A stretch of DNA of 64,000 bases from Eubacterium sp. (GTDB taxonomy: Bacteria; Bacillota; Clostridia; Lachnospirales; Lachnospiraceae), in contig JAILAR010000174.1 in assembly GCA_024681515.1 (NCBI GenBank), positions 1-64,000 of the forward strand, read 5' to 3'. Numbering within the stretch: the stretch's first letter is position 1; each line of letters starts with the position of its first letter. Made by a program: the position numbers and the translations under genes. This document shows, piece by piece, positions 35,296 through 44,140 of the stretch. The notes below the pieces were generated by a model. The model was not told where the DNA came from. It did not search any database and saw nothing but the letters and a program-made list of their open reading frames with translations.

Positions 35296-35355
35296 GAAAT
35301 CCTCCGTACATTATCTGGATTAATTTTACACCTCCAAGTGTATCGGAGAAAGCCA

Positions 35356-35376
35356 AAATGCGAAACCGTCGCATTT
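35356..35376. promoter_or_regulatory. Operator-like palindrome between GH5 and GH43
   Basis: AAATGCGA, five bases, TCGCATTT: a perfect 8-bp inverted repeat in the divergent intergenic region. A sugar-responsive repressor or the YesN-type regulator could bind here. Confidence 0.5.
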
Positions 35377-35395
35377 CCGCATAAAATACATGAAA

Positions 35396-35436
35396 AATCC
35401 GAAATAGCATGCAGTTTTCGTCGGCATTTTCGGATT
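35396..35436. promoter_or_regulatory. Second inverted repeat near the GH43 promoter
   Basis: AATCCGAAA (35396-35404) and TTTCGGATT (35428-35436) are a perfect 9-bp inverted repeat; the right arm overlaps the -35 box. Confidence 0.4.
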
Positions 35437-35463
35437 GCTTTCTTTGGGATGATTCCATATAGT
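35435..35463 (+). promoter_or_regulatory. Promoter of the GH43 gene
   Basis: TTGCTT and TATAGT with a 17-base spacer, about 68 bases upstream of the GH43 start. Confidence 0.5.
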
Positions 35464-35482
35464 AGATAAGAGCGTGCGACAG

Positions 35483-35526
35483 GATGATCTACGGAGCACG
35501 TCAGCGCGAAGTATAGATTGGAGGAG
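35483..35526 (+). repeat. GC-hairpin leader element, copy 2
   Basis: GATGATCTACGGAGCACG, then TCAGCGCGAAGTAT, ending in the GH43 ribosome site GGAGGAG. The stem is weaker here (GCAC opposite GCGC). Confidence 0.55.
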
Positions 35527-35530
35527 TATT

Positions 35531-37099
35531 ATGATCTACCATAATCCCATTATCAGCGGGTTCTACCCGGACCCCAGTATCTGCGCGGCAAACGGAAAGT
35601 TCTATCTGGTGACCAGTTCGTTTCAGTATTTCCCGGGGGTTCCGCTGTTTGAGAGTACGGATCTGGTGAACTGGACGCAGATCGGTCATGTCCTGACCCG
35701 GGAGAGTCAGGTCATGCTGGACCGGGTCCGGGCTTCCGGCGGTGTCTTTGCACCCACCATCCGTTATGATAACGGCCGCTTCTACATGATCACCAACAAC
35801 AATTCCACAAATGAAAATTTCTATGTCTATACGGATGATATCTACGGAGAATGGTCCGATCCCATAACCATTGATATGAACGGCATCGATCCTTCCCTGC
35901 TCTTTGATGACGGACATGTCTATGCTCTGACAAACGGACAGGATGACGAAGGAAACTGGGGAATCGTCCAATGCGAGATCGACATAGAGACCGGCGCCAG
36001 AATCGGTGCATGCAAATGTCTCTGGAAGGGATCCGGCGGAAGGTATATCGAAAGTCCGCATATGTACAGGATCGGCAGTTACTATTACCTGATGATCGCC
36101 GAGGGAGGCACGGAATACGGCCATATGGTGACATATACCCGCTCCGATTCCCCCTGGGGACCTTTCGCGGATTATGACAAAAATCCCGTTCTTACGAACC
36201 GAAATAAAGCGCCGAACGAGATCCAGGGTATCGGCCACGGAGACCTGATCCAAAACCGGGACGGAAGCTGGTACATGGTAACCCTCGGTTTCCGTCAGAT
36301 CGGTACCTGGGAGCCCTATCATAATCTCGGTCGGGAGGTCTATCTCACGCCGGTATGGTTCGATGCAGACGGCTGGTTCACCTGCGGAAAGGACGGCACC
36401 ACGGAGCCTTCTTATGAGATCCCGGGAGATTATAAGCAGGAATGCAAAACAGAATATACCTTCCGGAATACCGACTGGAATATCGACTGGGCATATCTTC
36501 GGAAATATCATCCCGAGAACTATCATCTGTCGGATCAGGCGGCAATGCTGCGAGGAACCGATCTGACACTGGATGATGTGGATTCACCCACCTTTATCGC
36601 ACTCAGGCAGAAAGATTTTTGCATGGAAGTGTCGTCTAGGATCCTGTTGGAGGAAGAACTGACAAAGGATGCAGAAAGCCACCCTCGTCCCGGCTCAAAA
36701 CATCTCTCCGCCGGACTCACGGTCTATATGTGTGAGGATGAGCATTATGATGTGGAACTGGTTAAAACGGAGGCAGGGATCCTGGCACAGCTGAAGCTGA
36801 ACATCGGAGGGATCAAACATGTTCAGGCATTGCATTTCCCGCCAAAGGATGATGCTACCAAAGGAACATCCGGCATGCAGGCGGCTACGCTTATGATCCG
36901 TGCAGACCACGATAAATACGATTTTTATGTGCAGTTCTCCGCCGATCCCGAACCCGTATATCTCGGCAGCGGCCGTACGAAATATCTGTCCAGTGAGGTT
37001 TCCGGCGGATTCACCGGAACCATGGTCGGCATGTACGCCACAGGCCACTGCACCGCGGCCTTTACGGATTTTGTATGCAGGTATCCGGAGGAACAATAA
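35531..37099 (+). CDS. GH43 beta-xylosidase or arabinofuranosidase
   Basis: 522 residues from the ATG at 35531. No signal peptide, so cytoplasmic. A five-bladed propeller GH43: the general base Asp in SGFYPDPSICAANGKFYLV, the second Asp in GIDPSLLFDDGHVYAL, and the acid Glu in RYIESPHMYRIGSYYYL. From about 320 a beta-sandwich C-terminal domain follows, typical of GH43 beta-xylosidases. It would cut short xylo-oligosaccharides to xylose for XylAB. Confidence 0.9.
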   Translation: MIYHNPIISGFYPDPSICAANGKFYLVTSSFQYFPGVPLFESTDLVNWTQIGHVLTRESQVMLDRVRASGGVFAPTIRYDNGRFYMITNNNSTNENFYVYTDDIYGEWSDPITIDMNGIDPSLLFDDGHVYALTNGQDDEGNWGIVQCEIDIETGARIGACKCLWKGSGGRYIESPHMYRIGSYYYLMIAEGGTEYGHMVTYTRSDSPWGPFADYDKNPVLTNRNKAPNEIQGIGHGDLIQNRDGSWYMVTLGFRQIGTWEPYHNLGREVYLTPVWFDADGWFTCGKDGTTEPSYEIPGDYKQECKTEYTFRNTDWNIDWAYLRKYHPENYHLSDQAAMLRGTDLTLDDVDSPTFIALRQKDFCMEVSSRILLEEELTKDAESHPRPGSKHLSAGLTVYMCEDEHYDVELVKTEAGILAQLKLNIGGIKHVQALHFPPKDDATKGTSGMQAATLMIRADHDKYDFYVQFSADPEPVYLGSGRTKYLSSEVSGGFTGTMVGMYATGHCTAAFTDFVCRYPEEQ

Positions 37100-37135
37100 C
37101 GGTCAAAACGATTTGAAACATCCGAACAGACAGGC

Positions 37136-37183
37136 AAAAGCGGTTACAGGATCCGTTAACTTATGGATTCCGTAACCGCTTTT
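37136..37183. terminator. Bidirectional terminator between GH43 and nadE
   Basis: AAAAGCGGTTAC pairs with GTAACCGCTTTT; T-runs lie on both sides. It separates two convergent genes. Confidence 0.75.
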
Positions 37184-37228
37184 CATTTTGTTCTATTATC
37201 TTCCTATGATCCGATATCCCGTATAAGA

Positions 37229-39205
37229 TCAAACCTCCAGCAGATCCAGCTCCGCGATCCAGGAGGCTACGCAGGCATCGCTGGGCATCCGCCAGTCGCC
37301 GCGGGGCGAAAGGGCTACCGAACCGACCTTTACGCCGTCCGGCATGCAGCTGCGCTTAAACTGCTGGGAGAAGAACCGGCAGGTAAACATCTTCTGCCAC
37401 TTCAGGATCGTCTCTCTGTCATAATCCTTCTCAAATGCACGGTTTGCCAGGTAATTGATCTTCGCCGGAGAATAGCCGTAACGCAGGGTGTAGAACAGGA
37501 AGAAATCATGCAGCTCGTAGGGGCCCACACTGTCTTCCGTTTTCTGTGTGATCTGTCCGAATTCATCCGGCGGAAGAAGCTCCGGACTGATGGGCGTATC
37601 CAGGATATCCCGGAGAACCACGGTACTGTCCGGGAAAATGCCCGTCTCCGCCACGGTATCGATCATCCAGCGCACCAGGGTTTTCGGGATGCTTCCGTTC
37701 ACTCCGTACATTGCCATATGATCTCCGTTGTAGGTACACCAGCCAAGGGCCAGTTCGGACAGGTCTCCGGTACCCACTACCAGGCCGCCGCACATATTTG
37801 CATAATCCATCAGGATCTGCGTCCGTTCTCTGGCCTGCGTATTCTCATAGGTGATATCCTTTGTTTCCTGATCATGACCCAGGTCCGCCAGATGCTGTAT
37901 GCATGCGACCTTGATATCAATGATCACCGGAGTCGTTCCGAGACTCTTGATCAGGAGCAGGGAATTCTCATAGGTCCGATTGGAAGTACCGAAGGCCGGC
38001 ATGGTGATGGCCACCAGGTCAGAAGCAGGACGGCCAAGTTTCTGCAGTGCCTTGGCTGCAACGAGCAGCGCCAGTGTGGAATCCATACCGCCGGACACGC
38101 CGATCACCGGCTTTGATCCGGTCACCTCCAGACGTTTTGCCAGTCCTCCCACCTGCATATCAAAGATATCCGAACATCTCTTCTCCAGATGCTTTCTGGA
38201 AGCAGGAACAAAGGGATGCTTTTGCAGGATATAATACTCTCCGCTGCTCTCCGGCAGTTTTTCCGCGGTTTCCGTGATCATCCGGCAGCGGGCGGTCAAA
38301 GCGCGGTAATGCGTCGCTGCATCTCCGAAGGATTTCATACGTACACGCTCACTGCGGATCTTCCCCAGATCCATATCCGCCACCAGAAGGTAATCCGTAG
38401 CGATATAGTCCCGGTTCTCATTCAGGATAGAACCATTTTCCGCGATCAGACTGTGTCCCGAGAACACCACATCCTGAGTGGATTCTCCGCAGCCGGCAGA
38501 CACATACAGATATTCACAGACTTCGGATGCCGATGTCTGTTTTACCAGATTCTTCCGGTAATCTCTCTTAGCGATCAGTTCATTGGAAGCGGAAATGTTT
38601 ACGATCACCTCCGCACCGGCCAGCGTCATGACGGATGACGGCGGGATCGGAGCCCAGAGATCCTCACAGATCTCAACACCGAAGGTCAGTTTTCCGTCCA
38701 GGTCATAGATCAGATGGCTGCCTACCGGAACACTGTAATCATCCGATTCCTCGGCATCATAAATGATCCCCAGCTCCGTCAGATAGACGTCCTTTACCGG
38801 AAGATCATCCGCACTGTTAAACCAGCGTTTCTCATAAAATTCACTGTAATTCGGAAGGAAGGTCTTGATCGTAACACCCAGGAGTTTTCCGTCCATCATT
38901 ACAAAGGCCCCGTTGTAGAGCTGGCCCCGGAGCTGCACCGGAGCTCCGACGACCACAGCGGTTTCATGATCCGCTGTTGCGGCAAGGATCCGGGAGATCC
39001 CCTGGCTGACTTCCCACATTAAAGTACTCTGGAAGAAGAGATCCTGACAACTGTATCCGGATACGGCCAGTTCCGGAAATGCAACGATCGCCGGTTGATA
39101 GCCGTAAGCCTCTTCCAGTTTTCCGAGGATTTGGTTGGTATTGTAAGTCACATCCGCCACACGGACTTCCGGTACGGCAGCGGCAATTCGGTAAAAATCG
39201 AACAT
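37229..39205 (-). CDS. nadE: Glutamine-dependent NAD synthetase
   Basis: 658 residues from the ATG at 39205 (site AAGGAGG). The N-terminal nitrilase-type glutaminase has the triad Glu in AFPELAVSGYS, Lys in KTFLPNYSEFYEKRWF and Cys in GVEICEDLWAP. The C-terminal synthetase has the PP-loop GVSGGMDSTLALLV near 355. It makes NAD from nicotinate adenine dinucleotide with glutamine as ammonia source. Length is normal for this two-domain form. Confidence 0.95.
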   Translation of the reverse strand: MFDFYRIAAAVPEVRVADVTYNTNQILGKLEEAYGYQPAIVAFPELAVSGYSCQDLFFQSTLMWEVSQGISRILAATADHETAVVVGAPVQLRGQLYNGAFVMMDGKLLGVTIKTFLPNYSEFYEKRWFNSADDLPVKDVYLTELGIIYDAEESDDYSVPVGSHLIYDLDGKLTFGVEICEDLWAPIPPSSVMTLAGAEVIVNISASNELIAKRDYRKNLVKQTSASEVCEYLYVSAGCGESTQDVVFSGHSLIAENGSILNENRDYIATDYLLVADMDLGKIRSERVRMKSFGDAATHYRALTARCRMITETAEKLPESSGEYYILQKHPFVPASRKHLEKRCSDIFDMQVGGLAKRLEVTGSKPVIGVSGGMDSTLALLVAAKALQKLGRPASDLVAITMPAFGTSNRTYENSLLLIKSLGTTPVIIDIKVACIQHLADLGHDQETKDITYENTQARERTQILMDYANMCGGLVVGTGDLSELALGWCTYNGDHMAMYGVNGSIPKTLVRWMIDTVAETGIFPDSTVVLRDILDTPISPELLPPDEFGQITQKTEDSVGPYELHDFFLFYTLRYGYSPAKINYLANRAFEKDYDRETILKWQKMFTCRFFSQQFKRSCMPDGVKVGSVALSPRGDWRMPSDACVASWIAELDLLEV

Positions 39206-39274
39206 GCTCGTCCTCCTTGTTTCACACATCGTGTTCTCCGGCCTTTGCGGCTATCGCCGCTTCGTAGAGTATCT

Positions 39275-39808
39275 TCAATCCCTTTGGTCGAGATCCTTCT
39301 GCAATCCCACCAGATACGGCACCAGCGCCCCGTCTTTGGATTTCAGAAAGAACTCATCCTCAAGTTCCATATATTTCACATTGTTCGAGTGTCTGTTCTT
39401 CGCGCGTTCCAGATACCCTTCCAGTTCACGGAACCGCATATAATACAGATCATTTCGCATGGTGAAATGCAGGATCAGGAACGAAATTCCGCCCTGAGCT
39501 TCAAACTCTTTCATGAACTGGAACTGATGTTCATGTACGTTTCGAAGTTCAAAGGTATCCGTCTTGCTCTCTTTGGCATCAAAGCAGACTGCGATCTGCT
39601 GCACGACCCCGATATAGTCCACGGTAGAATCCTTCTCGAAATACGCTTCGGTGATCCGCCGGGTATCCTTATCAAATTTAACAGGCGTGATCGGCGTCGG
39701 AATCTTCTGTACCAGTGCCAGGCCATGCATACGGTAATATTCATTTGTGGCATTGATCAGGTCTTCCAGTCCGCTGCCCCGAAGTCCCCTCGAATTCCAT
39801 GTTGCCAT
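39275..39808 (-). CDS. recU: RecU-type Holliday junction resolvase
   Basis: 177 residues. The PD-(D/E)xK-type nuclease pattern of RecU: SRGLRGSGLEDLINATNEYYR, ALVQKIPTPITPVKF, DYIGVVQQIAVCFDAKES (Asp, and Glu-x-Lys-like end), and HEHQFQFMKEFEAQGGISFL. It resolves recombination junctions and complements RuvAB encoded at 55-56 kb. It lies 9 bases after the pseudouridine synthase stop. Confidence 0.8.
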   Translation of the reverse strand: MATWNSRGLRGSGLEDLINATNEYYRMHGLALVQKIPTPITPVKFDKDTRRITEAYFEKDSTVDYIGVVQQIAVCFDAKESKTDTFELRNVHEHQFQFMKEFEAQGGISFLILHFTMRNDLYYMRFRELEGYLERAKNRHSNNVKYMELEDEFFLKSKDGALVPYLVGLQKDLDQRD

Positions 39809-39816
39809 AATTTCTT

Positions 39817-40860
39817 TTATACACCCTGCGTAATACTCAAAATCTGTTTCAGTGCCTTCTCCTCCGCTTTCGGAAAATACTTTGAGAAAGTCTTCGGAAC
39901 CGCCGCCTGAACGATCACATCGTTCGGCAGTTTGATCTGGAAAGCATGCAGCAGCTGTCCGGTAAGTGACGGATCCAGTTTTTCATTTTTCTTCGGATCG
40001 CCGTACTTCGGATCACCTACCACCGGATACTTGTAATGCTGCATGGTCACACGGATCTGATGTGACTTTCCGGTATGCAGACGGCAAAGCATAAGTGTAA
40101 CATTTTTGTCCGCATTGTAATCCAGCGGATACAGTTCCGTCCAGATCTTTGTCGGATCTCCGTATTTTAACGTTTCCGCAGGGCGTTTGCCGCCATGCAG
40201 CCAGACATAGGCCTGATTTCCGTTTCTGGATTTCACATAATCCAGCCGGTCATAATGCCCCTTCAGCGGACATTTTCCGTGAACGATGGTCAGATAAAAC
40301 TTCTGCGTGGTCCGACCATCCTTCTCGCTGTAAAGATTTGCAAGCTCCCGGGCGCCCTTCCTCGTCTTCGATGCTGACATAACTCCGCTGGTATTCCGAT
40401 CCAGACGATTGCAGATCGACGGGCGGAAGGTATCCAGCGTCTCTCCCTTCAATTCGCCCTGTTCCAGAAGATACGCAATAACCGCATCGTTGGCAGACTT
40501 ATCCTTCGGGGAGCTTTTCTGTGACAGCACTCCGACCGGCTTATTCAGGATCAGCATATCCTCATTTTCATACAGGACGCTCTCCTTTGTAAACCACGGA
40601 TAATCCGCAAGTTTCGGAAGGGCCTTCTTCGGTTCGGATTCCCTGCGCAGGTCGTTTAGCGTTTCCTCCGCAAAATACATCTGAATCTTATCGCCCTCCT
40701 TCAGGACCTCCTCCCCGCTGGCTTTCTTCTCGTTCAAGAGGATATTCTTCTTTCGGAGCATCTTATAGGTAAAGCTTTGAGGGATCTCACGAAAATAGAT
40801 AAAACAATACTTTTTTAATTTCTGTCCGGCTTCATTTTTACCAACGATCAGTTCTCTCAT
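39817..40860 (-). CDS. RluA-family pseudouridine synthase
   Basis: 347 residues. An N-terminal S4-like region (1-80, IPQSFTYKMLRKKNILLNEKK) precedes the catalytic domain. The key Asp is in ICNRLDRNTSGVM near 160, and the LHTGKSHQIRV motif near 265. It converts uridines of rRNA to pseudouridine; the exact site is not predictable. The family name motif HRLD is NRLD here. Confidence 0.9.
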   Translation of the reverse strand: MRELIVGKNEAGQKLKKYCFIYFREIPQSFTYKMLRKKNILLNEKKASGEEVLKEGDKIQMYFAEETLNDLRRESEPKKALPKLADYPWFTKESVLYENEDMLILNKPVGVLSQKSSPKDKSANDAVIAYLLEQGELKGETLDTFRPSICNRLDRNTSGVMSASKTRKGARELANLYSEKDGRTTQKFYLTIVHGKCPLKGHYDRLDYVKSRNGNQAYVWLHGGKRPAETLKYGDPTKIWTELYPLDYNADKNVTLMLCRLHTGKSHQIRVTMQHYKYPVVGDPKYGDPKKNEKLDPSLTGQLLHAFQIKLPNDVIVQAAVPKTFSKYFPKAEEKALKQILSITQGV

Positions 40861-40928
40861 AGCGGTTATTCCTTCTTGTTATTTATTAATTCCTGTACTT
40901 TTCGAATTAATGGTTCTTAATTCATATT

Positions 40929-41495
40929 TTAGTAACCAAGTTCCAGAAGCCGCTCGGCGATCAGGAGATCCGCCTTGATCTGGTCTTCCTTAGGAGGATT
41001 CAGACGGTCCAGCTCCCTTTTCAGTTCTTTCAGCGAATCCACAACCACCACTCTCGGTTTTGTGGGTGGGCCCTCCTGCACCTTTTTCAGATACGTCACC
41101 GCGTCCTTCTTCTTTGTGTTCTGGCCGGCCTGAAGCAGTCCGATCACATTGTTGTTATAGATCGCAACACAGGGATAGAACAGCACGCCCTCCGAAGCGG
41201 TTACGGAGATGTCATACGCCAGAGTTGTCCCGCGCTCCTCAGCGATCTTTTCAGCTTCCGCATGTCCTTCCTTTGTCAGAGGCTCATATTTGATCAGCAT
41301 CAGATAACCGATCAGATTCTTTGCAAAAGGGATCGCCATGACAGCTGCAAGTACGACAAACAAAGTCTTCCGTGTCTGGAAAAAGACCAGGCTGATGATC
41401 ACATCCGTCAGGATAAACGCAAAGCAGACCAGCATCAGAAGCATGCGTTTCCGTTTTAAACCGCGGGCATATCCGTAATTACCTTTTTCAGACAT
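40929..41495 (-). CDS. Unrecognised membrane protein
   Basis: 188 residues. A basic N-terminus and two hydrophobic segments (about 18-36 and 41-66), then a cytoplasmic-looking alpha/beta domain of about 120 residues ending RLLELGY. I do not recognise the family. The gene lies between two RNA-modification genes. It is preceded by a hairpin leader element. Confidence 0.6.
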   Translation of the reverse strand: MSEKGNYGYARGLKRKRMLLMLVCFAFILTDVIISLVFFQTRKTLFVVLAAVMAIPFAKNLIGYLMLIKYEPLTKEGHAEAEKIAEERGTTLAYDISVTASEGVLFYPCVAIYNNNVIGLLQAGQNTKKKDAVTYLKKVQEGPPTKPRVVVVDSLKELKRELDRLNPPKEDQIKADLLIAERLLELGY

Positions 41496-41502
41496 CAGTA
41501 AT

Positions 41503-41547
41503 CTCCTTGTTCCATACTTCGCGCTTACGCGCTCCGTTTAGTTCATC
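41503..41547 (-). repeat. GC-hairpin leader element, copy 3
   Basis: Minus strand: ACGGAGCGCGTAAGCGCGAA then GTATGGAACAAGGAG. The core GCGC-GTAA-GCGC is a perfect four-pair stem with a GNRA loop, ending in the ribosome site of the 188-residue membrane protein. It overlaps the stop of the RsmF-type gene. Confidence 0.65.
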
Positions 41548-43145
41548 CTCCAACCCGGGAGCAGTTTGTTCTTGAGCATTCCGTTTTTGGCTTTTGCGAA
41601 GCCAAGAGGAAGCTCCTCGATCGTTACCAGTACCCATCCGTCCTCCGCTTCTCCGGGCTCCATCTCCAGCGTTTCACCCCGAAGATACTTTATAACCCGA
41701 GGATCATCCGGAGTCAGTCGCAGTGCATTCTGAAAGGTCTCCGGCGTCAGTGTCATCGCCAATGCCTGGGACGGCTCAAAACGATTTTTCTTGATCTCTC
41801 CGAGGAACAATCCGCTGCGAAGTACACGCAGGCCGGAAAGAGACCGTTCCAGGGATCCGCTTTTTTGAGACGGATTGCCGGATGAATCGTGCGCTCGTTT
41901 TTGTGGCTTTGCTTCCGGAAGATATGTCAGGTATCCCTGGGAAAGCTTTAATCTGGAAGGATCAAAACCGCGATGGATGAGCCTTGCAAATTCCGCAAAT
42001 TCAGGACATTTTTTCCTGAGGTTTTCGAATTGTTTCTGACTATCCGGTTGAGTCGATTGTTCTTTATCTTCAGTACCACTGACGTCTTCGCCACTCATAA
42101 AAAGCGCCGCAAAATGTCCTTCTCCCCGCAGCCTGTGCGGATAGAGATGAACGGTATTCGGCAGATCCTTCAGCAACTCTGCAAAGTCAGGATCCTTCGG
42201 ATCCACTTCGATGGTACTATAAAACTCCCGGCTGAGCCAGGACTCATTTCCGGGAACAAATCCGGGATGCATGGGAATCCGGGCCAGACGGAGCCCTTTC
42301 TCCCGTGCATTCGGATTGCTGAGAATATAAGCCACCGTACCTTCATCCTCTTCCGGTGCATAGGTACAGGTAGAATATAAAAGCATGCCGCCCGGACGAA
42401 GCATCCGCAGGGCATACTCCACGATCTCCCTTTGCAGTGCGGCATATTCCCTGGTTTTTTCCTCCGTCCAGTCATTGATCATTGCCGTAGATTTCCGGAA
42501 CATGCCTTCCCCTGAGCAGGGAGCATCGATCAGGATCTTGTCAAAATAATCCGGGAAATGAAGCGCGAGCCGCTCCGGTGTCTCCGCAGTCACTACGGCA
42601 TTCTCCACACCAAAGAGTTCCAGATTTTTGATCAGTGCTTTTGCACGGCTGGCGCTGATATCATTGGATACCAGAAGTCCCGTTCCCTTCAGTTTTTCTG
42701 CGAGAGCCGTGGACTTTCCTCCCGGCGCCGCGCACAAATCCAGGACCCGGTCTCCCGGCTCGATCGGAAGTGCCGCCGCCGGCAGCATGGCGCTGGGTTC
42801 CTGAAGATAATAGGCTCCCGCATAGTATAACGGATGCTTTGACGGAGCTAAGAATGTTGATGCACCTTCCGCCCCTTCCTCCGTTTTGCGTTCAGCAGGA
42901 TCATCAAGATAGATTCCGCTTTTGCACCAGGGGATACTTTCCGGACCGGTTTCAGCACTCTTCGTTCCTGATAAAAGCGGATAAAACTTTGCAAATTCTT
43001 CCGGTGTCATTCGCAGGGTATTTACCCGAAGACCATGCTCCATCGGACGCTGCAGGCACTCTTCGTACTCGGAAAGCTCCGCCTCGCCAAGCATTTTCTG
43101 AAAACGTGATCTGAAATTTTCCGGGAGCTTCTTACTTCCGGCCAT
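41538..43145 (-). CDS. RsmF-type rRNA cytosine-C5 methyltransferase
   Basis: 535 residues. The SAM-binding domain has DLCAAPGGKSTALAEKL near 135, DAPCSGEGMFRK near 205 with its Cys, and the catalytic Cys in LYSTCTYAPEEDEG near 255. The C-terminal 230 residues are the RsmF-type FF/PUA-like extension for RNA binding. It methylates cytosine in rRNA using S-adenosylmethionine. Proteins of this plan in Firmicutes are often near 450 residues; here an insertion with Ser/Lys-rich text lies near 400. Confidence 0.88.
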   Translation of the reverse strand: MAGSKKLPENFRSRFQKMLGEAELSEYEECLQRPMEHGLRVNTLRMTPEEFAKFYPLLSGTKSAETGPESIPWCKSGIYLDDPAERKTEEGAEGASTFLAPSKHPLYYAGAYYLQEPSAMLPAAALPIEPGDRVLDLCAAPGGKSTALAEKLKGTGLLVSNDISASRAKALIKNLELFGVENAVVTAETPERLALHFPDYFDKILIDAPCSGEGMFRKSTAMINDWTEEKTREYAALQREIVEYALRMLRPGGMLLYSTCTYAPEEDEGTVAYILSNPNAREKGLRLARIPMHPGFVPGNESWLSREFYSTIEVDPKDPDFAELLKDLPNTVHLYPHRLRGEGHFAALFMSGEDVSGTEDKEQSTQPDSQKQFENLRKKCPEFAEFARLIHRGFDPSRLKLSQGYLTYLPEAKPQKRAHDSSGNPSQKSGSLERSLSGLRVLRSGLFLGEIKKNRFEPSQALAMTLTPETFQNALRLTPDDPRVIKYLRGETLEMEPGEAEDGWVLVTIEELPLGFAKAKNGMLKNKLLPGWRMN

Positions 43146-43245
43146 GTCCCTGCCTCCGATCTGTGGTCCGATTATCTATCACCGTAAACGATCCTTCGAT
43201 ACATCACTGTATGTCTGTCTTTGTTGCGGAATGAACCGCACCTTG

Positions 43246-44124
43246 TCATTCACCGGAATTATCTTCCAGCGCATCATTATGCGGGTTCACCGGTTCTGTA
43301 TGCGGATGCACCCGTGTATAAAGGAAATCATACTCCTTTGTGATCGTCTCGTTATCCTTATAGAGGCTGTGCAGTTCTTCCAGTTTCTGGAATGCGCCCT
43401 CCAAGTCCCCGTTCATTTCCAGGAGAACGGCATCATTGTACTCCAGAAGATCCGTGTAGGTTTCGTCCTTGCAGGCTAGTCCTTTGTCGATCAGATTCTT
43501 TGCCTCCGTCAGATTTCCTTCCTTCAGATACGCCGTGGAAAGCTCGTACGCCACATATGTGTTCAGCGGCCGGGAATCCAGATATGAGATCAGCGCCTGT
43601 TTCGCTGAGGAAAGATCTCCCTTTCGATTGTATGCCGATGCCAGCTGAAGATACAGATAAGGCTGATCCGGTGCAAGCTGCTGCAGGCGGCGGATCGTTT
43701 CATCACTCGGAACGCCGCTGCCACCCTCTTTAATGGCAGCCTGTGCCTCAGCCATTTCCTGCATGGAGAGGATCAGGTCATTATTCAGAGATCCGTCATT
43801 ATCCTGCTGAAGCTTTTTATAACAATCTACCGCATCCCGGTATTTTTCCAGACGCAGAAACGACTTGGCCAGATACATCCGGGTATCCAGATCCATGGCC
43901 GTGGAAAACCACTGTTCTTCTGCCAGACTCCGCTGGAAGGAACTGATGGCACGTTCATAATTCCCGCTTTGAAATTCTTCGATCCCGGCATCCCGACAGC
44001 TCTCTTTATTGGAAATGGTATGGGACAGGAAAAAGATCAAAAAGCCGATAGCCGCCAGTGTTATGACGGAAAACAGGATGATCAGACGCCGCATCACGAT
44101 GTCCCGATTATTTCTTCTACTCAC
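43246..44124 (-). CDS. Membrane-anchored TPR-repeat protein
   Basis: 292 residues with a GTG start behind AAAGGAG. One N-terminal membrane helix (11-31). TPR-like helix pairs follow, such as DAGIEEFQSGNYERAISSFQ, RMYLAKSFLRLEKYRDAVDCY, and YLQLASAYNRKGDLSSAKQAL. TPR domains mediate protein contacts; no partner can be named. It starts 16 bases after galE stops on the same strand. Confidence 0.78.
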   Translation of the reverse strand: MSRRNNRDIVMRRLIILFSVITLAAIGFLIFFLSHTISNKESCRDAGIEEFQSGNYERAISSFQRSLAEEQWFSTAMDLDTRMYLAKSFLRLEKYRDAVDCYKKLQQDNDGSLNNDLILSMQEMAEAQAAIKEGGSGVPSDETIRRLQQLAPDQPYLYLQLASAYNRKGDLSSAKQALISYLDSRPLNTYVAYELSTAYLKEGNLTEAKNLIDKGLACKDETYTDLLEYNDAVLLEMNGDLEGAFQKLEELHSLYKDNETITKEYDFLYTRVHPHTEPVNPHNDALEDNSGE

Positions 44125-44140
44125 GGAAAAACTCCTTTAT

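Noticed and set aside
39206..39275. Sixth copy of the GC-hairpin leader upstream of nadE
   Set aside because: AGCGGCGATAGCCGC can form a stem, but the flanking consensus is absent, so I leave it out of the family.
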